Shown: in pieces, positions 33,801 to 45,430 of the stretch
How the letters are laid out: each line of letters opens with the position of its first letter
Numbering within the stretch: position 1 is the first letter of the stretch
DNA from: Nymphalis io
Taxonomy: Eukaryota; Arthropoda; Insecta; Lepidoptera; Nymphalidae
Direction: 5' to 3'
Assembly (NCBI RefSeq): GCF_905147045.1
Contig: NC_065918.1
Location: forward strand, 6,014,001-6,078,000
Length of the DNA stretch: 64,000 nucleotides
Notes under the pieces: generated by a model
The model's input: only the letters and a program-made list of their open reading frames with translations
Told to the model about the DNA's origin: nothing
Database searches by the model: none
Program-made: the position numbers and the translations under genes

Positions 33801-33897
33801 TTCTTACAATGCCGATGTCTATTGGCAAAGATGACCACTAAGCATCAGGTGGTGCATTTACCCGTCCGCCTTTCTACTACGGAATAATAAAAAAAAG
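33801..33897 (+). mobile_element. SINE-A 3'-end fragment
   Basis: acttcttacaatgccgatgt, gatgaccactaagcatcagg, tggtgcatttacccgtccgc and a short A-tail give the last 100 bases of SINE-A; the 5' part is absent, as expected for 5'-truncated retroposition. Confidence 0.8.
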
Positions 33898-34001
33898 CTC
33901 TCAGAGGCAGAACTTTAACTCCATATCCGACGACCACGAAAATAAAGTTGCGGTTACAGTAAAGTCGTTTATTACACAACTACACAGCAATAGAAAGGAT
34001 T

Positions 34002-34011
<10 letters not shown>

Positions 34012-34062
<51 letters not shown>
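34012..34062. repeat. (TA)n microsatellite
   Basis: An uninterrupted run of about 25 TA units follows catacatacatacata-like units at 34002-34015. Length is likely polymorphic. Confidence 0.95.
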
Positions 34063-34063
<1 letters not shown>

Positions 34064-34898
34064 ACGTTTACATTGACGTTTATAAGCAAATGAACGATAT
34101 GAATAATCAAATGATCTTTAAAATATCAAACATCGAAATACACTAATGCAATACTATATGTATTATAATATATAAATAGACTTACAGGGACAATAATATT
34201 GTAAGTGAAAGTTTCGACTAGAAAATCATACAAACTTCTTTAATTGGACAAGAAATGTTTCAACAATTTCTAAATTATGACCGGATGTTTAGGTTCAAAG
34301 GAAATGATGTACTGAATTCACACCAGTTCTACAGAGACAATGTCTCAAAGCTTAATTTCCGGTAGACAAAGATGAAGGAGCGTGGATATTTTTAAAGGAG
34401 CCGAAATGAAGGGTAAATTAAAGATTCGTGTTGTATCATATAGAAGTATATAAAAACCCAGGCTGATTTTGCTAGAGAAAAACTCATCGAGTATGATTTG
34501 AATCATTTACCATTTACTATTTCCGGCTAAACTCTTAGAGTGAACGAAAGCGAGAATTCAAACTAGATTTTGTATTTATTAGCTCAGAAAATTAAGTGAA
34601 TCTTGGCCGGCCAGTTCTCTCGCTAGATTAGATCTAAAACGACCACCCAGAAGATATTGAACTCCAATTGGTAGCGTTAACCCGCAACCGAGACAAAATG
34701 CTACATTTGTACATGAAATTTATAGTACATTTATTAATTAATTTGGTGAGTCACTTACCTTTACTTTCAATTAATTGAAGCGTCAAAACAAATACATTTA
34801 TTTTAGTTAGTTTAGTTATATTATTTAACATCATAATTGATTAAATAAAAGTAAAATACACATTTAATGTCGTTTTACATTTTACTTTACATCCAGTT
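34063..34898. other. AT-rich stretch without a gene
   Basis: Nothing recognised. Confidence 0.5.
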
Positions 34899-35196
34899 AA
34901 CTGGTGGTAGGGCTTTGTGCAAGCTCGTCTGGGTAGGTACCACCCACTCATCAGATATTCTACCGCAAAACAGCAATACTTGATATTGTTGTATTCCGGT
35001 TTGAAGGGTGAGTGAGCCAGTGTAATTACAGGCACAAGGGACATAAAATCTTAGTTCCCAAGGTTGGTGGCGCATTGGCTATAAGCGATGGTTGACATTT
35101 CTTACAATGCCAATGTCTAAGGGCGTTTGGTGACCACTTACCATCAGGTGGCCCATATGCTCGTTCACCTTCCTATTCTATATATATAAAAAAAAA
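34899..35196 (+). mobile_element. SINE-A, complete copy
   Basis: From aactggtggtagggctttg to ctattctatatatataaaaa. Almost identical to the copies at 19098 and 53571 apart from the short tata insert before the A-tail, so these three belong to one young subfamily. The open frames on its minus strand (34841-35075) are side effects. Confidence 0.9.
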
Positions 35197-36213
35197 GTTT
35201 CACTTAATATAAAATAAAATTATAAACATAAATTAAGTACATAAAAAGTCAGTAGTATATACTTTTACAGATTCAAACCCGCAATCTTTGTATGATGTGT
35301 CTCGGTCAATTTCGATGACAATATTTAAAATAAAATATAATAATTCCGTGACGTCATTTATCTAAACATTAATTAAAGCGGAATTATAATCACATTCGTT
35401 TCAAAGTGTCGTGATGTGGTCATTTGCATTAATCACCGCGTTATGGCCGATACAGGCGGAGAGAATTTGCGCGGGAATGTCATTTACATAGATATATCTC
35501 ATTATAATCTATGATATTATATCATATTGAGATGATATTTCCAACACAAAAAAACATTGTAAGCTTGTGATATTAACTGCCTATTTCGATGCTATTACAT
35601 AGAATGCTACAATGCAAATAAAATAAAATCTAATAATAATTTATATAAAACAAAACAACTTTAAAAACTTAAACGCCACTACGGCATAAAATGTGCACTG
35701 AATTTTATATATTTAAAAAAATATCTATTCAAATACTAAATTTATGATTATATTAAGGGTAATAAGACATTCTTAGTCCAATCACTGAACTCAACATATA
35801 ACATAAAACTAGCCCAATGAAGCTTTTCATGTATGGTTATGATATCATATCCAATCATATCACATTCGGAGAAATGACATTTTGACACAATATGATGGCT
35901 GCGGTTGAGCGAAAATCGAAGTCAATGTCTGAATTACACGCAATCCAAATCCATTTTGTGTTTTGCGTGACACTATTTGTCTCGTGAAACGACAAAATCG
36001 AGAACTGTCTATCAAATCGTTATAACATTTTTTTGTGTATTTTAAATTGATAAATTAATAAAAATATTCTTTGATAAATAATTTTTTTTTTAATTACTTC
36101 TATTTAATAATGCTGTGTAAATAAGGCAGTATATTACAGGCACAAGGGAATTATCATCTCTAAAAGGTCCCTTTTTCACATTTATAACATTAGGAATGTC
36201 TTATAGTTTACCA
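35197..36213. other. Stretch without a gene
   Basis: Mostly AT-rich. 35260-35310 (gattcaaacccgcaatcttt) looks like the complement of a tRNA-like SINE head. 35395-35490 (gtgatgtggtcatttgcatt, accgcgttatggccgataca) is compositionally balanced and could be a small conserved element. 36132-36150 (attacaggcacaaggg) is a scrap of SINE-A. Confidence 0.4.
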
Positions 36214-36257
36214 ATAATAATGAGGACAGGTCAATCTTGACCTGTTCTCATTATTAT
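36214..36257. repeat. Hairpin, 21-bp arms
   Basis: The left arm (36214-36234, ataataatgaggacaggtca onward) and the right arm (36237-36257) are complementary at 20 of 21 positions with a 2-base loop. The single difference is g against a in gaggaca/gagaaca. Confidence 0.85.
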
Positions 36258-36895
36258 ATAGTATATCTATACCTCATCAGGTAACCAATTTGCCAAACAG
36301 CTCTCAAGCTATTATTTTAAACAAAACTAGTCTATTATGGCCTGTAATAATTAATCAATTGTTTAGTTCAAAAACAATTGTTATCTTAAATTTCAGGTGA
36401 AACTTTGTAATAATATGGTCGTAATTGCATAAATATCAATCTCGGCTTTGTTAACGTCGAGATTAAGTCTGAAATTAACATATTTTTCGGCTTAATTGAT
36501 TTAAATTATCTTTATTGATTGAATCAGTTTCAAAAAATGCTTATCAAATTCAAATAAATATTAAACAATGTACTGTAGCTTATTACTATTAAACAAATAT
36601 TATTATCAAACATAAACAAATTCTCTCGCTTTTCATAAGCCAGAAATAAATAAATTCCCTGTTTAATTCGTAACTCTGGGGTCATCTGCTAGCAGCGAAT
36701 TGTTTGGGTCCAACAAGCAAGTTGATTAAATAAGATATTTTTGGATATACGCTATAACACGCACATACTTAATAAAACTTTTTATGATAAAAATACCTAA
36801 GAGATAATATTATTTCACATCTACAGAAAAAACCCAATTACTTCGGTCGACAAATTGGTCTAGCTAGGCTGAAGCTAAAGCGTTTATGGTTTATT
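36258..36895. other. AT-rich stretch without a gene
   Basis: Nothing recognised. Confidence 0.5.
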
Positions 36896-37174
36896 GCGAG
36901 TAGCAATCTGGAATAGAACGCACCTGTGCTCCGAAAGGGCTTCAATCAGCCTCGACCCAGCAATTTCACACTCTGTGTGCTACACAGCGATGGAGAACTA
37001 TGTCCCCCTGCGGGTATGTGGGTATCAACCTGCCCTCTGCTTACGACCGGTTGGAGAAATGTACACTTAGATGATCCTCCCTGCACCTTTCGTGGCAGTC
37101 ATGATAGCGCTCTGTGATTTATTAAGGTCACCGAGAACCACTATCGGTCTCCGTGACTTTCTGGTCACGGTAGC
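36896..37174. other. GC-rich island of unknown origin
   Basis: gcacctgtgctccgaaaggg, cttcaatcagcctcgaccca, tatgtccccctgcgggtatg and cgaccggttggagaaatgta form a block unlike its surroundings, directly abutting a SINE-A. Open frames on both strands are short and show no domain. A transposon fragment is the likeliest source, but I cannot name it. Confidence 0.45.
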
Positions 37175-37466
37175 TTTTTATATATAATAGGTAGGTAAAC
37201 GAGCATATGGACCACCTTATGTTAAGTGGTCGCCAACGCCCATAAACATTGGCATTGTAAGAAATGTTAACCATCGCTTACATTGCCAATGCGCCACCAA
37301 CCCGGGGAACTAAGATGTTATGTCCCATGTGCCCGTAATTACATTGGCTCACTCACCCTTCAAGACGGAACACAACAATACCAAGCACTGCTGTTTTGCG
37401 GTAGAATATCTGATGACTGTGTGGTACTTAACCAGACGAGCTTGCACAAAGCCCTACCACAAGTAG
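37175..37466 (-). mobile_element. SINE-A, near-complete copy
   Basis: From the complement of the tail (tttttatatataatagg) through ggaccaccttatgttaagtg, cgccaccaacccgg, gtgcccgtaattacattggc and cggtagaatatctgatgact to gcacaaagccctaccacaag. Moderately diverged. The plus-strand frame at 37283-37594 is a by-product. Confidence 0.88.
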
Positions 37467-38149
37467 TAGCTCTAAGAGAGTCAAGATTAGAGATTTCTAA
37501 CTCCAGCAAACTAGAATTATTTTCCCGGAATTACATTCCACCATTATGTAGCCCAGGCTTCTTTGTAAAAGTAACAGTGTCGAGTGTCAGTTAACATTTG
37601 AGTTAAGGGAGAGATGTAACTGTGCTCGCAAACCATAATCAAAGCCCATGCATTGAAGCAACGCAGAGAGTGTTTCTCCAGGCCGCACATATTGTGGTGG
37701 TGGTTGGAGTCACAAAGGCATTGGTTTATACTTCCTGCAGAGCCATTATTTATTGCTCTTAAGGTATTAAATGTCCGTTTGTTCAATTGCATTCTGTAAA
37801 TATAAACATATAAATTAGGATATATTTATAAGTATATTTGAAAGCCATTTTAGTCATTTAATCTTGTTAAGTATGCTAAGATACGATGAAGCAGATGGCT
37901 CTATAAATATAACTCCTTGAAGTGTTCCAACTTTGGACATAGTTTAATAATATTAGTGTACGTGACGAAGTTACAACGAAATAACATTTGAAACGCCATA
38001 TATAATATCGTTAGGAATATACTGTCGAAGTATATTTGCCGAGAAATGTATGTGTATTCAAAATTCAAACTATATATTACAATATTATTGTATAATGTTA
38101 ATGCGCACATGTGTAATGTGTTTAGAGTATTGTTATAGGACTATCGTTG
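37467..38149. other. Stretch without a gene
   Basis: 37560-37740 is somewhat richer in GC (gagagatgtaactgtgctcg, ccaggccgcacatattgtgg) but has no recognised domain or repeat family; the rest is AT-rich. Confidence 0.4.
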
Positions 38150-38510
38150 TAATATTGCCTCGTTGGTCTAGTGGCTTGATGTAAGACCGTAAACCCGTAA
38201 GACCGTAAGACGGAGGCCTGGGTTCAATTCCCAGGTCGGGTCATTTAAAAGTTATTAGGTTTTTCTGTCAGAAAATTTTCAGTAGCAGCCCGGAGTCTGG
38301 AAGTTGGAAGTGTGTACACTCCCGTGCCTCGGAAAGCCTCGGTCGTTTCGGATTGCCGTACCACCAGACTATGAGAGTTAAGGAATAAAAAGTGCACCTG
38401 TGTTTGCGCACAGACTTGTGCACTATAATATATGCTGCGTAGTTGGATAATCTCTCTTGAGATTGGCCGCCGTGGCCGAAGTCGGTCTGGAGGACATTAT
38501 TATTCTCGTT
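38150..38510 (+). mobile_element. SINE-B, full copy with tRNA-like head
   Basis: The head reads gcctcgttggtctagtggct (A box) and gggttcaattcccaggtcgg (B box), like a tRNA gene but with a small internal duplication (gtaagaccgtaaacccgtaa). The body follows: ttcagtagcagcccggagtc, tggaagtgtgtacactcccg, gtttcggattgccgtaccac, gcgcacagacttgtgcacta, and the tail ggccgccgtggccgaagtc. Other copies lie at 28255, 50750 and 62905. Confidence 0.88.
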
Positions 38511-40444
38511 GTACGATACTTTATAATTATCTTATGATGGATAAAGGATATATTTTATTGTATATGTTACTATGCATAATCTATGGCTTTTGCATACTAT
38601 AAGTGTGATGAGATCATCACAATAACAAAAAATCAAAGAAAGTCTGAAAATACGTATGGTTTACTAACAAAGTACTATAGATCGTTTAGCTCGATTCTGT
38701 GTTATTATATTTCTTTATAAGACAAAGATTTTTTTTTTGTTTATTTGGAAAATAAAGAGACGACACAAGTTTAATTTTACCCGTGCGAAATACGTATGGG
38801 TAGGAAGTATATTAAAAAATTAAAAAAAAAAACACAATTACCACAGTTAAGTTGATGATAGTATTCTAATAGATTCCGACCATTATCAAATAGGACTAGA
38901 CACCTGCGCAAGAGATCTTATTGTGCAAATATACTTGTAACCAAATGACCACTAAAACTTACACGCATAATCCGGCCAGAGAGACCAAATTCTCAGAGGC
39001 TTCGCGTGCTTTCCAAAGCAGATGATTAAAAATACTACAGAACTTTTGCTGCTCGAACTGCTTGAACTCGATACGAATTAGGATATCTTATCATAATAGC
39101 TATTCACTAGTCCCACCAGTTATTTGAACCAAATACCTTTGAATTTGGAGATCTTTGGAAAATAAGTATTATCAATATCAGGAGCAATAAGTACACAAGT
39201 CACAATTGATAAATAATTCTTATAACGTCTAAACATTTACTCAATTTGATTCCATGAGTAGAAACTCATGTTATCACCATTCCATTACATTTTACATTTG
39301 TAATTATATGAAATATTTGTATTTATACGTTGTAAGCGTGGAAGGGTAGTTGGGGGTAGATAGGGGGGGGGGCAGCAAGGTAGATGGCATTTTGAATGAA
39401 TAATTGCGGCCGGGATTTGACGTGAGGTATTTTTATTGCCTTCCGCTTTAAGCGTTCCGAATAATATACGTTATTGAACTTATGATAAAATTATTTTAAT
39501 TATTAAGTATAATGTGAATATGGTTTTTATTTTACATTTTTATATTGCAAATTACTTCCATAATGTTAAAAAAAACCGTATTAATAATAATGTTCTGTAT
39601 TCAAATTATTACTACATTCGGGCTTTTAATATTATTGACAAAGCCATTCTTTTAAATGAAATAAAGCATTTAAAAATGTTCTGGTTACTGCATATACCGC
39701 CTTAAACTAATTGGTACTTAATGATTACGAAACCAAGTTTAAGATCTTTAATACCGTCTAATGGCGCTACGGTAGAGAAATCATGAACATACTGTTAAAA
39801 TAAAAATGTTTTGTTATTATTGTTACTTAAAATGAATTTTGCTGTTCCTAATAAAATAATTTGGAAAAGTATTCTAAATTTAAAAAAAAGTCACATAAGC
39901 TTATCTTGTATTTTAAACAAATATCACTTATAATCTTCTCACGTATATGATATTCAACAATATACAGAGAATTACAAATTCCTACTGAACATAGGAAATT
40001 GAACATATTTCAATTCCATTACTTTGAAAGATCGGAAGTATGATTAAAATGACAAAGGTTCGACAGGGACTCGCCTCCTAATCGCTACACATTCAAACGA
40101 ATATCGACTCTAAGTGTGTTGATTTTAATGCTATTTTATATTATATTAGATTATTACTTTACACCTATATTAATAGTCTTGCTAGAACATAGTCGTATAT
40201 AACAAATATATTTATTAATAAAAAATATACAAAATTACTCCAATTGGTTTTAATGTGTTTAAAAGCCATTGTATAAAAATATATAAGAATATGACCGTCA
40301 ACATTGATATTATATTATTAGAAATCAAGATAGAAATAGGTTTTTAAAAAGAGATAAATCAAAATAACTATACAATAATAAACGTAGATCGACACGTACA
40401 GTTTACACACAAAAAAAGAAAAAAGGAATCAAAACAGAGCAACC
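38511..40444. other. AT-rich stretch without a gene
   Basis: Nothing recognised. A run of ten G lies at 39363-39372 inside a G-rich strand bias (39340-39372), rare in this window. Confidence 0.5.
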
Positions 40445-40595
40445 GAAATATTATTTGTGAGGTATCCGCCACAAGCAGAAGTGTCTAAAGCCAGCCTGGC
40501 CGGCCGATGATCTCGGCAGGGCCAGTTCCCACTATGATGATCATCACGTGATCAAGTCGCGCCGCTAGGTCACGCCCCGTCGGAAGACATTCTTA
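40445..40595. other. GC-rich island of unknown origin
   Basis: taaagccagcctggccggcc, atgatctcggcagggccagt, atgatgatcatcacgtgatc and aagtcgcgccgctaggtcac form a distinct block. The sequence has the feel of a lepidopteran repeat, but I cannot place it in a family. Confidence 0.4.
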
Positions 40596-40639
40596 ACAAT
40601 ATATACAATAAGTTAATATATAATAAGGGTAAGGCTTAT

Positions 40640-40925
40640 TATATTATATTATAGGAATCGTAACTGAATATCTTGGGTTCAAATCTCAGCAAGCACTGCT
40701 GAGTTTTTATGTGCTTAATTTATTTTAATAATTCATTTCTTTCTCGGTGGTGAAGGAAACATCAAACAAACCTGTATAAATAAAACCAAATCCAACAACA
40801 TGCTTATCTACCAATACACAGTATAGCAGCATCATGGAATAACCTCCAAAATTTTTTGCTGAATTGACAAAGATTTTCCCAGTAGTGGAAGATTTATGGG
40901 CTGTTGTTGCCTTAACTAAATAAAA
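40640..40925 (+). mobile_element. SINE-C, diverged copy
   Basis: A tRNA-like head remnant (atcttgggttcaaatctcag, B box ggttcaaatct) is followed by ctcggtggtgaaggaaacat (the SINE-C core), ataacctccaaaa and cccagtagtggaag. Strongly diverged. Confidence 0.75.
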
Positions 40926-41039
40926 AAACCCAAATCGCTTACAATAAGATATTCATACTACAACTGTATTTTGAACAAAACATTCATGCATATATTCATA
41001 CCCCAGCTGTATGCCAGTAGAATGAAAAACGTAATGTGA

Positions 41040-41170
41040 TATCAATTTTCCCCGTTTATCATAACGGTACATGGAACAGAGAAGGCAATTCGAAGCACTC
41101 GTCGCAGATTTGACGTGGAGTGCTTTTACATCAATGGCCCTGTTTGTGGTGTACCGAATTCTCCTTCATT
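41040..41170. promoter_or_regulatory. Compositionally distinct block, possible conserved element
   Basis: ataacggtacatggaacaga, aggcaattcgaagcactcgt, cgcagatttgacgtggagtg and aatggccctgtttgtggtgt form a balanced, repeat-free block. Function is unknown. Confidence 0.2.
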
Positions 41171-41614
41171 TTATTTTCACCGAAAAACATTTTTATAAAT
41201 ACATTGAGATATTTTTATCAAATATTTTTTACAAAGCAGCGAACTAAACGAACATTTAACAAGTTCATTTACTGAGACATTTTTAAATATAAATTAAAAA
41301 TGGAAATATTTTTTAAGTAAGGGTTCAAAAAGAATTCTACAAAGTATATTATATATAAATATGGGTAACTTATTCATTAAGAACATTCTAATGGGCTCAA
41401 ACGATACCCATAAGTAAGTAAGTATGTACGTTGATCAGAAGTTAGGTACGCCGCTGATTTCAGTAGATCATGCTTCAGCATCAATTCAGGGTTACCATGT
41501 TATTTTTATATTACTGTAGTCATTTCGGCCACGGCGGACACTTTTGAAAACTAATTAGCTATCTGCAATGGATTCTTTTTTAATTATTATATTTAAATAA
41601 ATATTAAAAACATA

Positions 41615-41701
41615 AATGGTAAATGGTTCCAATCGCTCTTAGACACTGGTACTGTAGGTAATATTAACCATTTCTTAGATTTTTAATGCCTCACCAACTT
41701 T
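41615..41701 (-). mobile_element. SINE-A fragment, left part of an old copy
   Basis: tggttccaatcgctcttaga, actggtactgtaggtaatat, taaccatttcttag and gcctcaccaacttt resemble the complement of the SINE-A 3' region in an older, diverged copy. A younger plus-strand SINE-A starts right after it. Confidence 0.6.
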
Positions 41702-42021
41702 AGGTGGTAGGGCTTTACTGGTGGTAGGGCTTTGTGCAAGCTCGTCTTGGTAGGTACCATCCACGCATCAGATATTCTACCGCAAAACAGCAGTATATGA
41801 TATTGTTGTGTTCCGGTTTGTTGGTTTCCGGGTGAGTGAGCCAGTGTAATTACAGGCACAAGGGACATGTAATCTTAGTTCCCAAGATTGGTGGCTTTAC
41901 AAAGCCAATGCGCAACCAACGATGGTTGACATTTCCTATAATGCCAATGTCTATAGGCGTTTGGTGACCACTTACCATCAGGTGGCCCATATGCTCGTCC
42001 GCTGTCCAATTCTATAAAAAA
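41702..42021 (+). mobile_element. SINE-A with duplicated start, nested in an older copy
   Basis: It opens with ggtggtagggcttt twice (41703 and 41720), then follows SINE-A through gtaccatccacgcatcagat, attacaggcacaagggacat, cttaccatcaggtggcccat to tccaattctataaaaaaa. Two small insertions are visible: tgttggtttc after the ccggttt word, and ctttacaaagccaatgcgca in place of part of gcgcattggct. Confidence 0.88.
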
Positions 42022-42111
42022 AGCAAATAAAATGTTATAATTTTCTCTTGTGTGATAATAAATAATAACTTTGACTCACTTATCTTTAAAAACAAAACAA
42101 AACTCCACTAA

Positions 42112-42186
42112 GTGTTGATGTTTGGTGGTGCAATATGTGGTGAGTGGGTTTTACCAACCCAGACAGACGGGCTTGCCCTACCAGTT
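42112..42186 (-). mobile_element. SINE-A fragment, right part of the old copy
   Basis: gtggtgagtgggttttacca, acccagacagacgggcttgc and cctaccag are the complement of a SINE-A 5' end and may complete the fragment at 41615-41701. The middle of that older copy is missing. Confidence 0.65.
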
Positions 42187-42189
42187 TTA

Positions 42190-43759
42190 TATGATTCTAT
42201 ATATAGTATTATTGGCAATAATGTTAATAATAATAATGATGTTCTCTTGGCTCCGCAGCTTATCTCAATGGAGGCCAGCCAACTGCACAGGCTATAAGTT
42301 TAGTATACAAATTCACTACCATTTTGTCAATCTTATAATCCGATGAGATTCAAACGTCTCGGTAATGTATGTCTGGAAAACAAGTAAAGCGAACTGTTAT
42401 TTTTTACAAACCAGCATATTGGTATGACCTTGAACCTGGAATAATATAAACAACCCAATAGAAAAACGAGGCATATCAACTACCCTGTTCATAGTAAAGA
42501 TGTCTTTATTTTTTCACGATAGGACACGCTGGTTAAACTATAAATTAAAAGTTCAACTTTCAGAATAGTATTTTCATCTTGAAATTCAATAAAATAAGTT
42601 CAAGACTTACAACTGAAATCATTCTAGCAAACTGTTAAATGTTATTTCTACTGAGACGATACTTTATCAATTTAAAAATATAAGCGACGCGTATAGTACA
42701 GCGGCTAAGGCAAGTTTTATGATCAAACTTTATGTTTGTATGAACAATCAGCTAACATTGTCGAAGTTCGAAATAACGCAGCTCTAGGCGTTCGACTAAC
42801 GCTGACAGGTTTATTGGTAAATATCCTGTCGATTGCAAACTTTTCTCACGAGCTTATTCACTGGGTGTATGCTATAACTTGAAAACGAGAATTTTACCAA
42901 TAAAACATATATTATTAACTGGATTTTTGTCTTCACGACGAAATTAGATTTGTAATTTAAAAATTCTTTGTTTTGCGTTACTTAAAGCGTTTGATAAAGT
43001 GCATTAATTATCATTGTCACACTAACACAAGAGGCAAATATCGTTAGATAAACTATTTTTTCTGAAATAAATTGAATCTGAGATTAAGTAACTAAATATA
43101 AAATGAATATCTTAAAAAGAAATTAAGATGACGTTCCTGAATATTTTAACTTCGCAAATTAATTAATTGTTCAACTTCACTAACAAAGAGTTAAAAAGAA
43201 GGAAAATTAAAAATTTTACTTGCAAAAATAATATTGTCAGTCTCATAAAATAAAAAAAATGTTAATTGCTTTAAATTTTCTTTTACACAAAAAGTAAATT
43301 TAATTTCGATAGTATTTATATTCTTTGAAGATTCTTATTTAAAAGCAACTTCACGAAATTCCAATACAATGCAAGCAGAAATATTTCACTTATTAATTCC
43401 GAAACAAGAATCGCAAGTTGTGTGATTTATGAGCCGGCCAGCATGTTTCCTAGTCTCGTTTGTATTGCAATATTGTCCACAGTTCTACGGCACCGTTCCA
43501 CTCCATCCCCCACATACAGCCACCACTTATTTCATTTCATTTCGTCGTAACAAAAGCCAGCTTAGCTCGGCTACCCCAATACTAATTACCGATTTCCAAC
43601 TTTTCGGTTGCTTGGAAAAACCAATGAATCATATAAGTGTGACATTTAATGTGATTTTTCTTTAAAATATCTTAAATCAAAAGGTATTTTTAATATTTTT
43701 TTTAATGAAGCTATGAATCGGTACATCCAGTTTTTCTCGAAAATAAAATAAACATAAAA
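42190..43759. other. Stretch without a gene
   Basis: Mainly AT-rich. The open frame 43429-43665 (78 codons, MSRPACFLV start) lies in a balanced block (cacagttctacggcaccgtt, catttcgtcgtaacaaaagc) but has no domain I recognise. Confidence 0.4.
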
Positions 43760-44010
43760 GAGCCGGTTTTCATGGTCGGTAGATACTTCCTTTCACGCTG
43801 AAGGTTGTGGGTTCAATTCCCACCCAGGACAGACATTGTGTGCATGAACATGTCTGTTTGTCCTGAGTCTGGGTGTAATTATCTATATAAGTATGTATTT
43901 AAAAAATAAAAGTAGTATTATATCAGTTGTCTGGTTTCCATGGTACAAGCTCTGCTTAATTTGGGATCAGATGGCCGTGGGTGAATAAAGTCCCAGGATA
44001 TTATTATTAT
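43760..44010 (+). mobile_element. SINE-D, full copy
   Basis: The head gccggttttcatggtcggta and gttgtgggttcaattcccac (B box ggttcaattcc) is followed by the body found in reverse at 25520-25795: catgaacatgtctgtttgtc, gggtgtaattatctatataa, gtctggtttccatggtacaa, gatcagatggccgtgggtga and the end gtcccaggatattattatta. Confidence 0.88.
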
Positions 44011-44989
44011 TATAAAATACTCATGATATACAATACATAATCATTAAGAATAAAATACATAACTTTACCGGGCAATTCCTTTTTGTAGAAAACAATAATA
44101 ATATTCCCATTTGATCCTTCAATAAAGCGTTAAGTTTGTGTAACGACAATAGGCCATACAAAATGTAAAGATGAACGTGCGAATTTTACCTATTGATCTA
44201 CATCTATCAGATTGAATTCAACATTAACACGTGCATATCGTATTCGTAAATTAAATTATATAATAAGTGCAAATTGATAATTAACGGAGGACCAATTAAA
44301 TGGAATGTGAAATTTTATCAGTACAATAAAATTGATGTTTTTTCTTATAAAATTTCTTTACAAAACATAATTGTACCTAAAATTCTTTACTAAACATAAT
44401 TTAACCGTGTTGAAAATAGACAGCTATAAAAAACGCAAATAAAATTTATGTCATATGAAGATGTGTAGTTAATTTAATAAATAAAGCTGAACAGTGTCAA
44501 TACAATATGGAAGAGGTGAAGAGTATACGTGAAATGAATAAAACAAACAGATATAGAAGAGCATTTGTTTATCAAGGTGCGTGTTAAGCTCATAAAAGTG
44601 TTCACATTGCTTTTCAGTTACGCGAATGGATTAAACTAAGCTATCAGTAATATTATTATCATATTAAATGTCTCCAAAATCAAAGATGTGATTATAATAT
44701 TTTACTCATTAAAAGTTTTTGTGTATCTATTTTAGTTTTGCCGCGTTCGCTTCAAAGACGCCTGTACCGAATATTTTTTCTAAGACGTACATGGTATATT
44801 AAGCTATATCTAAAAAATTATGAACCGTATTAACGTCCTGTTACAGCATTTATCTGTCATGAAATTTTAAACGAAAATAATATGCAAATCATGGTAATCG
44901 TGGTCATCTTGCAATTCATGGCAAGCTGATAATTAGTTTTTGCCTGAAATCGAAAACAAAAACAAACAAACGACAAAACATAACTTACG
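44011..44989. other. AT-rich stretch without a gene
   Basis: Nothing recognised. Confidence 0.5.
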
Positions 44990-45053
44990 CCTTCAACATT
45001 AATATGAACACACCTTCAACATTAACATGAACACCTTCAACATTAACACTTCT
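44990..45053. repeat. Three-unit tandem repeat, period 21-23 bp
   Basis: The word cttcaacattaa occurs at 44991, 45014 and 45035, joined by tatgaacacac and catgaacac spacers. A minisatellite seed. Confidence 0.9.
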
Positions 45054-45199
45054 TAAAGAAGTACACTTTACGTATACTTTATATTATTATCACCACAGTG
45101 AGAGATTTAGCAAATTTGAATATAGTTTGGGTTCGTTTATTTAAACATAAGATAACCAAAGGCTGATTTAAAAAATAAAATTATGAAATTTTGCATTGA

Positions 45200-45430
45200 A
45201 TATAATGTGACCATAGACCGTATTTTCAAGATAAAAGGGTTCAAATCGACATAAGCACCACTATTCTTTAATTGAATTTTGTTTATAACTCATGATCGTC
45301 ATTAAAAGAAGAATTGCAGAAAATTCCTGGATGAGATCTGCCACATGTGTGTCATCAACCCAACCATTAATTTCTCATCAACAGGAAAGAAGGCCTTAGG
45401 CCAGCTGTGAGTTAGTAACTTGATTTCAAT
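45200..45430 (+). mobile_element. SINE-C, diverged copy
   Basis: gtgaccatagaccgtatttt and aagggttcaaatcgacataa are the tRNA-like head; ctgccacatgtgtgtcatca, acaggaaagaaggccttagg and ccagctgtgagttagtaac are the 3' half in SINE-C order. Confidence 0.78.

Noticed and set aside
34841..35075. Two minus-strand open frames
   Set aside because: They are translations of the complement of a SINE-A. Similar peptides appear at other SINE-A copies (37283-37594, 41683-41868), confirming the source.
36926..37117. 63-codon open frame as an exon
   Set aside because: It lies in a GC-rich island where open frames are expected by chance, and no homology is recognised.
38150..38240. tRNA gene
   Set aside because: The A and B boxes are good, but the internal duplication and the downstream SINE-B body rule out a functional tRNA gene.
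43429..43665. 78-codon open frame as a gene
   Set aside because: No domain, no promoter or splice context and unremarkable composition.
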